Both the position numbers and the translations under genes were made by a program. A stretch of 22,366 nt of DNA from an uncultured Coriobacteriales bacterium (lineage in GTDB: Bacteria; Actinomycetota; Coriobacteriia; Coriobacteriales; UMGS124): positions 1 through 22,366 of the forward strand of contig CAIFEU010000023.1 in assembly GCA_903789505.1 (NCBI GenBank). The letters run 5' to 3'. The notes beneath the pieces were generated by a model. It worked only from the letters and a program-made list of their open reading frames with translations. It was not told the DNA's origin and did no database searches. Below, in pieces: positions 15,881-22,366 of the stretch. Within the stretch, counting starts at the first letter, position 1. Each line of letters opens with the position of its first letter.

Positions 15881-17053
15881 TTACTCTTGCCCCGTGCCTG
15901 CGCTTGCCCCTGCCGCCCACTCGGGGTGACGGCGCAGGTAGGCGTGGTAGATTGCCGAGGAGAGCGCCCGCGACCAGGCGCCGGGGTGCTTGAGCAGGGC
16001 GAGCGTTGCTTGCCCTGCTATGCCAAATGAGTCATGGAGCTGTTTTGACGGGGGGTTATTGCGGACGAATTGGGAGAACAGACGGATTCTTTCCTTCATA
16101 TCGGGAGTAATGCAGTTCCTGTTGTCCCATGAGAGCTGCCATACGGTAATCATCGACTTGATTACGCCGTCTACAAGCTCCGTTTTTAACGATGGGAAAG
16201 ACGGGGCAAGGTCACGCGCTCGTTGCTCATAGGCGGTCACTCCGTCGATTTCGTTCCTGATGCTTCGCTTGCGCACTATTCCTGATGCCAGCGGTTCGTA
16301 TACATACTTTGCTTCCGGGAGCATGGCAATTCGTTCTGCTCGACAAATTACCTTATAGATTGTAGAAACATCTTCGAAAACTCTTCCATCAGGAAATGAA
16401 ATATCGTCCCAAAGCGAAGCTTGATATAACTTGTCCCATAAATAATTTTGCAAAATACTATCTGCAATCAGTAACGCGATGGCATCGCTCGAGTTTAGAA
16501 CCATCAACCCATTCCCATGAGCCGGCCAGTAGCCGGCAGGTGCCTCGCTCCCTGCAACAGGACCTACTGAGGGATTCCAGGAACCCTGACGCACAAAAAA
16601 GTCGCAAACTGAAATTTGTGAGTGATATTTATTGATTCCAGATAGCAAATACGAGTACATATCTGGCATTAAATAGTCATCTGAATCAACGAATCCGATA
16701 TACTCACCGCGTGCGACTGACATCCCTGCATTGCGCGCAGCCGATACTCCCGAATTTGGTTGGTGGATGACCTCGACTCTGTCGTCTTGCGTGGCGATGT
16801 CGTCGCAGAGGATGCCTGAGCCGTCGGTGGATCCGTCGTCGACGAGGATGACCTGAAGCCTGCGGTGTGTCTGACGAAGGACGCTTTCTACGCATCGCCG
16901 AAGGTAGGGAGCGACATTGTAGACGGGAATGATGACGCTGATGAGCGCCTTCGAAGAATCAGAGTCAGATGGCTGAGGATGCTTTGGGGGCGCTGCGTCT
17001 TGCGTGGCGTCGGGCGAGACGGTGGCTGATGAAGGCGTGGGAGTATTTGCCAT
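15881..17053 (-). CDS. GT2-family glycosyltransferase
   Basis: The 390-residue protein starts at the ATG at 17053-17051; the ribosome site (GAAAG on the minus strand) is weak. Residues 1-35 are a Ser/Pro/Asp-rich tail. The GT-A domain follows: ISVIIPVYNVAPYL from 38, DDGSTDGS at 72-79, SAARNAGMSVARG, and DSDD at 123-126. The later WDKLY...FPDGRVFED segment is shared in outline with the GT2 half of the protein at 1562, so both belong to the same capsule/teichoic-type subgroup. No membrane segment is clear. Base composition is mosaic: both ends are GC-rich, while about 16020-16700 is AT-richer with rarer codons. It is convergent with the GT4 gene and divergent from the EamA permease. The acceptor sugar is unknown. 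Confidence 0.9.
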   Translation of the reverse strand: MANTPTPSSATVSPDATQDAAPPKHPQPSDSDSSKALISVIIPVYNVAPYLRRCVESVLRQTHRRLQVILVDDGSTDGSGILCDDIATQDDRVEVIHQPNSGVSAARNAGMSVARGEYIGFVDSDDYLMPDMYSYLLSGINKYHSQISVCDFFVRQGSWNPSVGPVAGSEAPAGYWPAHGNGLMVLNSSDAIALLIADSILQNYLWDKLYQASLWDDISFPDGRVFEDVSTIYKVICRAERIAMLPEAKYVYEPLASGIVRKRSIRNEIDGVTAYEQRARDLAPSFPSLKTELVDGVIKSMITVWQLSWDNRNCITPDMKERIRLFSQFVRNNPPSKQLHDSFGIAGQATLALLKHPGAWSRALSSAIYHAYLRRHPEWAAGASAGTGQE

Positions 17054-17569
17054 TTTCTAGGCTTTCTATAGCTGCATTATCTAAAGGACGATTGTTTTGA
17101 TGCCGAAGGCGAGCCAAGCGAAGTTGCTGAGCGGGGGCCCAAATTAGGATGATATAGAAGTTGGCATCATTTTCGATGCGCCGTTTTTCTTATCGCCAAT
17201 AAGCGTGGACTGCCTGTCAGAAACAACATGCAAGGCATCGCGGCTAAATGGCATTACTCATAACTTTGGCCAATCTCACGAGTCATTGCGGAGGCGCGGT
17301 GCGGTGACGACGCCTCGCCCCGCAGCCGACCGGAGCCGTGTATGCTTCCGTCGGTCGGGAGGCGGGGGCGCCTCGGACTGCCCCGCGCGACGCGGGCCGC
17401 ACCGACGCGTCGTCGGCGGGCTCTGCGTTGATGGGCGGCAGACCCTGCGCTGGTCGACGGCGGGCAACGTGGCCGATTACCTGTCTGTCGGGTCTCGTGA
17501 CGAGCGCGTGGCGGAACGCATGACGAACGGCCGACGGATTCGCGATGGCTGAAGAAGCATTGGAGGAGC
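17054..17569. other. 516-base divergent intergenic region, no gene seen
   Basis: The left half (17054-17290) is AT-richer and probably holds the promoter of the minus-strand GT2 gene, though I find no clear -35/-10 pair. The right half is GC-rich. An inverted repeat CCGACCG (17326-17332) / CGGTCGG (17352-17358) with a 19-base loop is present and could be an operator or RNA hairpin. Open frames here on both strands are Arg/Pro-rich, have no ribosome site and look like chance products of high GC. The GGAGGAG just before 17570 is the only clear signal for the EamA gene. Confidence 0.5.
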
Positions 17570-18661
17570 ATGACAGGGCAGCTAACCACGGGCGAGGGGG
17601 AACTCTCGGCGGAGCTCTCGGGAGGCCCGTCCGCGGACGCGTCAGGTTTGGCGGAAGCGCAGGCTGCCGTGGGCGCGGTGGACGTGGCGGACGCGCAGGC
17701 GGCCGCGGCGGCGCATGCCCCCCGACGCCGCGTCCCCCAGTGGGTCTACAAGCTGGGACTGCTCTCGGCGGCGCTCATCTGGGGCTCGAGCTTCTTCGTC
17801 ATGAAGGACACCCTCGACGTCATCCCGCCCAACCTCCTGCTGGCGATCCGCTTCACCACCGCCGCCGTGCTGCTGATGGCCGCGCTGCACCGGCGCGTCC
17901 GTGCGAGCCTCGAGGTGGGGACCGTGGCACGCGGGCTGGTGCTCGGCGTGCTCGTGTTCGTCGCCTACTGCGTCCAGACTGTCGGCCTCACGATGACGAC
18001 CCCCGGCAAGAACGCTTTCCTCACTGGCGTGTACTGCGTTCTGGTGCCGTTCGTGTTCTGGGCGGTGGACCGCACGCGTCCGGGCGCGCACAACGTGGCG
18101 GCGGCGCTGCTGTGCGTCGCAGGCATCGGGCTGGTCTCGCTCGACGGCTCGGCGGGCGGGCTCGGGATGGGCGCTGGCGACGCGCTCACGCTGCTCTCGG
18201 CGCTGTTCTACGCGGTGCACATCGTCGCAACGGCCGTCTTCTCGCGCGGGCGCGACGTCTTCGCGCTCACGGCGTGGCAGTTCGTCGGGTCCGCGGCGTG
18301 CGCCTGGGCGGTCAGCCTGGCGTTCGAGGAGCCGCCGGCGGCGTCGGCGTGGACGCCCGCGACCATCGGCGCGCTGGCGTACCTCGCCGTGGCGTGCACC
18401 TGCGTGGCGCTGCTGCTGCAGAACGTCGGCACCAAGCACGTCGAGCCCTCGTCGGCGGCGCTGCTGCTCTCGCTGGAGTCGCCCTCCGGCGTGCTGTTCA
18501 GCGTGCTGTTCGCCGGCGAGGTGCTCACGCCGCGCATCGCCTGCGGGTTCGCGCTGATCTTCCTGGCCATCGTGACCAGCGAGACGCGCTGGGCCTTCCT
18601 GCGTCGTCCCGCCCGCGGGCGCGGCCGGGGCGCCGGCGAGGGCGGAGCCGCAGGGGAGTAG
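17570..18661 (+). CDS. EamA/DMT-superfamily membrane permease
   Basis: This 363-residue protein has about 50 Ala/Gly-rich residues, then ten hydrophobic segments arranged as two five-helix halves, as in the EamA drug/metabolite transporter fold. The first half opens with LGLLSAALIWGSSFFVMKDTL, and NAFLTGVYCVLVPFVFW follows in helix 4. The second half has GDALTLLSALFYAVHIVATAVFSRG and ends with PSSAALLLSLESPSGVLFSVLF, a common signature of the family. Members export amino acids, metabolites or drugs; the substrate cannot be predicted here. The ATG at 17570 lies very close to its GGAGGAG site, so the true start may be a later GTG in the Ala-rich part. It has no obvious tie to the polysaccharide genes or to the copper genes downstream. 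Confidence 0.87.
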   Translation: MTGQLTTGEGELSAELSGGPSADASGLAEAQAAVGAVDVADAQAAAAAHAPRRRVPQWVYKLGLLSAALIWGSSFFVMKDTLDVIPPNLLLAIRFTTAAVLLMAALHRRVRASLEVGTVARGLVLGVLVFVAYCVQTVGLTMTTPGKNAFLTGVYCVLVPFVFWAVDRTRPGAHNVAAALLCVAGIGLVSLDGSAGGLGMGAGDALTLLSALFYAVHIVATAVFSRGRDVFALTAWQFVGSAACAWAVSLAFEEPPAASAWTPATIGALAYLAVACTCVALLLQNVGTKHVEPSSAALLLSLESPSGVLFSVLFAGEVLTPRIACGFALIFLAIVTSETRWAFLRRPARGRGRGAGEGGAAGE

Positions 18662-18675
18662 GCGCGCCGCGCGCC
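18661..18675 (+). terminator. GC hairpin at the end of the EamA gene
   Basis: GGCGCG (18661-18666) and CGCGCC (18670-18675) make a perfect six-base stem with a three-base loop, beginning on the last base of the TAG stop. There is no T-run, so termination is only suggested by position. Confidence 0.35.
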
Positions 18676-18694
18676 GGCGAGGAGACTGCGGCGC

Positions 18695-18769
18695 GCCGGT
18701 GGCGTGCAGGGGCGCCGTTGCCGGTGGCGTGCAGGGGCGCCGTTGCCGGCGGCCTGCAGGGGCGCTGCT
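18695..18769. repeat. Three tandem 25-base GC-rich repeats
   Basis: Units run 18695-18719, 18720-18744 and 18745-18769. The first two are identical and the third differs at four positions. Each contains the core TGCAGGGGCG. There are no spacers, so this is not a CRISPR array. The length is not a multiple of three. No reading frame supports a protein repeat. Confidence 0.85.
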
Positions 18770-18783
18770 GCGTTCGGTGACCG

Positions 18784-18831
18784 GAGGGCTGCGGCGTGCG
18801 TGCGCCGCTGGCGAGAGGGCTGCGGCGTGCG
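18784..18831. repeat. Pair of 17-base direct repeats
   Basis: GAGGGCTGCGGCGTGCG occurs at 18784-18800 and again at 18815-18831, a period of 31 bases. It lies just after the 25-base tandem units and before the long inverted repeat, so the whole stretch looks prone to slippage or recombination. Confidence 0.8.
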
Positions 18832-18868
18832 GGCAGGGGGCCGCGGCTGCCGGCGATGGACTCGCGGA

Positions 18869-19021
18869 TGGCGGCAGACGGGGGTTGGGGACGTCCGTTC
18901 TGGGCGACTTGGGACGCCCGCCGGCCGCGGCAGTGACATCGCCCCAGGTCAGCGCGTCGTTTCACGTACGGCACTCACGGAGGGGCCCCGAGGCGACGTC
19001 CCCAACCCGGGTTTGCCGCCA
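18869..19021. repeat. Long imperfect inverted repeat, possible MITE- or REP-like element
   Basis: The 27-base arms 18869-18895 and 18995-19021 are reverse complements at 24 positions. The inner 14 bases, GGGTTGGGGACGTC on the left arm, and the outer eight, TGGCGGCA, match perfectly. The 99-base centre holds smaller stems, such as CTGGGCGA near 18901 against TCGCCCCAG near 18937. GGA flanks the element on both sides (18866-18868 and 19022-19024), which could be a three-base target duplication. It encodes nothing. A mobile miniature element or a REP-type palindrome is the likeliest reading; a strong transcript hairpin is the alternative. Confidence 0.6.
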
Positions 19022-19158
19022 GGATGGCGGCTTTCGGCGGCAGCGTCCGCGCGACCCATGCTTCCTGACCGCCATGCTCCCGCCGCGCCCTGCCCTCAGG
19101 GCCCTCATGCCCTGCCATGTGTCGAAATCGCGTGCTTCCGTCGGTGTTACCTCTGTCG

Positions 19159-19187
19159 TTGACCAATACCCCCAAGGGGTATAGAGT
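19159..19187 (+). promoter_or_regulatory. Promoter of the csoR(-copA) module
   Basis: TTGACC (19159-19164) is a near-consensus -35. Exactly 17 bases later TAGAGT (19182-19187) matches four of six -10 positions. The first palindromic operator fills the spacer between them, so a bound repressor would block RNA polymerase. The predicted transcript would start near 19194, about 120 bases before the csoR ATG. Confidence 0.7.
19166..19182. promoter_or_regulatory. CsoR-type operator 1
   Basis: ATACCCCCAAGGGGTAT is a near-perfect palindrome with the ATACCCC...GGGGTAT pattern known for CsoR-family repressor sites. It sits in the spacer of the predicted promoter, upstream of a csoR gene, which supports copper-responsive autoregulation. 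Confidence 0.85.
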
Positions 19188-19204
19188 GCGCATTGCATCA
19201 AGAG

Positions 19205-19221
19205 ATACCCCCAAGGGGTAT
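19205..19221. promoter_or_regulatory. CsoR-type operator 2
   Basis: This is an exact second copy of ATACCCCCAAGGGGTAT, placed 39 bases after the first and just downstream of the predicted transcription start. A repressor bound here could add a roadblock or bind jointly with operator 1. Confidence 0.85.
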
Positions 19222-19315
19222 CGCGCAAAGCGGGTACGCCCGCGGCGGCACGCCTAAGCGCACCGCGGCAACGGGCGCCTGAGTGCGAGGCCCCGGACGA
19301 TCGGAGGGATGAGGC

Positions 19316-19798
19316 ATGGCAGAGTCGAGGGACGCCGATACGGCCCGCACGGGAGAGGCCTCCAAGGCCCCCAAGGCCCCCGCGCCGACGGGGGCGGGCT
19401 GCGCGTGCTCGGAGGCAGCCGGGGAGGTCGCGCGCGCGGAGACGCCGTCGGCGCACGCCTCGGCGGAGCCCGGGGATGCCGTCGTGGCGGAGGAGGGGTG
19501 TTGCTGCTGCGGGAGCCCCCGCTACAAGAACACCCCGCGCTCCGCTGAGCTGCAGCGCAGCGTCACCACGCGCCTCAACCGCGTGATTGGCCAGCTCAAC
19601 GGCGTCAAGTCGATGATTGAGGACAACCGATACTGCGGCGACGTCCTCACCCAGCTCGCGGCGGCGCAGTCGGCGCTGTCTGCGGTGTCGCGCATCGTGC
19701 TGCAGAACCACCTCGAGACCTGCGTGGTCGAGCGCATCCAGCAGGGCGACACCGAGGTCATCGACGAGCTGATGGGGCTCATCAAGAAGTTCTCCTGA
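19316..19798 (+). CDS. csoR: CsoR-family copper-sensing transcriptional repressor with Cys-rich N-terminal extension
   Basis: The ATG at 19316 has GGAGGG about eight bases upstream. The 160-residue protein has a CsoR/DUF156 domain from about 75 to the end: TRLNRVIGQLNGVKSMIEDNRYC, then LTQLAAAQSALSAVSRIVLQNHLETCV. C107, H132 and C136 form the C-H-C set that binds Cu(I) in CsoR, which argues for a copper rather than a sulfide or formaldehyde sensor. When metal-free it should bind the two palindromes upstream; Cu(I) releases it. Usual CsoR proteins have 90-120 residues; here an extra 70-residue Ala/Glu-rich head carries C29, C31 and a run of four Cys at 62-65, possibly additional metal ligands. 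copA follows after 218 bases on the same strand. Confidence 0.93.
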   Translation: MAESRDADTARTGEASKAPKAPAPTGAGCACSEAAGEVARAETPSAHASAEPGDAVVAEEGCCCCGSPRYKNTPRSAELQRSVTTRLNRVIGQLNGVKSMIEDNRYCGDVLTQLAAAQSALSAVSRIVLQNHLETCVVERIQQGDTEVIDELMGLIKKFS

Positions 19799-20016
19799 CG
19801 GCCTCCTGACGGGCCCCTCCCGGGGCTTCCCGATGTTGCCGACGCCCGGCGCGCCGCGTGGCCGGGCGGTCGGCGCAGGTTAGGTTCCAACGCGCGCGGC
19901 CCCGCGGCCCGTCGAGGGCGCGGGGGCAGCGCGATTTCCCTTCCGTTCGAGTCGCGTCGCCCGCCGGATGCCGCGCATCGCGCGGCGCCTGCCGGGCGGC
20001 GGAGAGGAGTGTGATC
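19799..20016. other. Gap between csoR and copA
   Basis: No further ATACCCC-type palindrome and no clear promoter are seen in these 218 bases, so copA is probably transcribed from the csoR promoter. A small stem GCCCC (19813-19817) / GGGGC (19822-19826) lies 15 bases after the csoR stop and could partly attenuate read-through. The end carries GAGAGGAG, the ribosome site of copA. Confidence 0.45.

Positions 20017-22366
<2,350 letters not shown>

Larger units (their letters stand above)
18662..19158. other. Repeat-rich non-coding gap between the EamA gene and the copper module
   Basis: No convincing gene is present. Frames on both strands are Arg/Ala/Gly-rich, overlap repeats and have no supporting ribosome site. 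The stretch holds three tandem 25-base units, a pair of 17-base direct repeats and a long imperfect inverted repeat, each listed separately. Confidence 0.6.

Noticed and set aside
17205..17589. Short open frames on both strands upstream of the EamA gene
   Set aside because: Arg/Ser/Pro-rich, no ribosome site, no recognised motif; consistent with chance in GC-rich DNA.
18695..18769. Possible CRISPR array
   Set aside because: The 25-base units are directly adjacent with no spacers and no cas genes nearby.
18699..19184. 161-codon plus-strand frame in the repeat region
   Set aside because: It covers the repeats and the operator region, and its translation is Ala/Gly/Arg-rich without any family signature.
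18962..19711. 249-codon minus-strand frame over the operators and csoR
   Set aside because: It would be antisense to csoR and run through two regulatory palindromes; no start signal.

Overview
The window looks like a piece of a high-GC Gram-positive chromosome, most likely an actinobacterium of the class Coriobacteriia (Olsenella/Collinsella/Atopobium-like). This is an inference. It rests on strongly GC-biased codon use in most genes, Gram-positive teichoic-acid-type export and polymerase proteins (TagG/TagH/TagF-like), and a multi-membrane-segment protein resembling the membrane-anchored LuxR regulators abundant in Coriobacteriia. No rRNA, tRNA or species marker is present, so the assignment stays tentative.

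Layout. Positions 1-1379 (minus strand) hold the N-terminal membrane part of a probable sensor/regulator that runs off the left edge. Positions 1562-17053 are a surface-polysaccharide locus. In order it has: a two-domain glycosyltransferase (GT4 + GT2); an MBOAT O-acyltransferase with its extracytoplasmic DHHW/AlgX-type partner; an orphan C-terminal copy of that partner without its N-terminal half; an ABC-2 permease and a TagH-like ATPase; an AT-rich GT2 + CDP-glycerol glycerophosphotransferase fusion; a WbaP-type initiating sugar-phosphate transferase (minus); a GT4 enzyme (plus); and a GT2 enzyme (minus). Positions 17570-18661 encode an EamA/DMT permease. After a 654-base gap rich in repeats, 19166-22366 hold a copper-efflux module: two identical CsoR-type operators, csoR, and copA cut by the right edge.

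How the genes may work together. The WbaP-like enzyme would load the first sugar-phosphate on undecaprenyl phosphate. The GT4/GT2 enzymes would extend it, and the TagF-like fusion would add glycerol-phosphate units. The ABC pair would flip the chain across the membrane, and the MBOAT/DHHW pair would O-acylate it outside. No LCP-type wall ligase, polymerase (Wzy) or flippase (Wzx) is seen, so export appears to be ABC-dependent and attachment genes must lie elsewhere.

Base composition is patchy. The glycerophosphotransferase gene, the 3' half of the DHHW gene with its orphan copy, and the middle of the last GT2 gene are much more AT-rich than their surroundings, which suggests repeated acquisition and recombination in this locus. 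The most intriguing items are the orphan DHHW C-terminal cassette, a 27-base imperfect inverted repeat with possible target duplication near 18.9 kb, and the tandem operators, one of which fills the promoter spacer, upstream of csoR.
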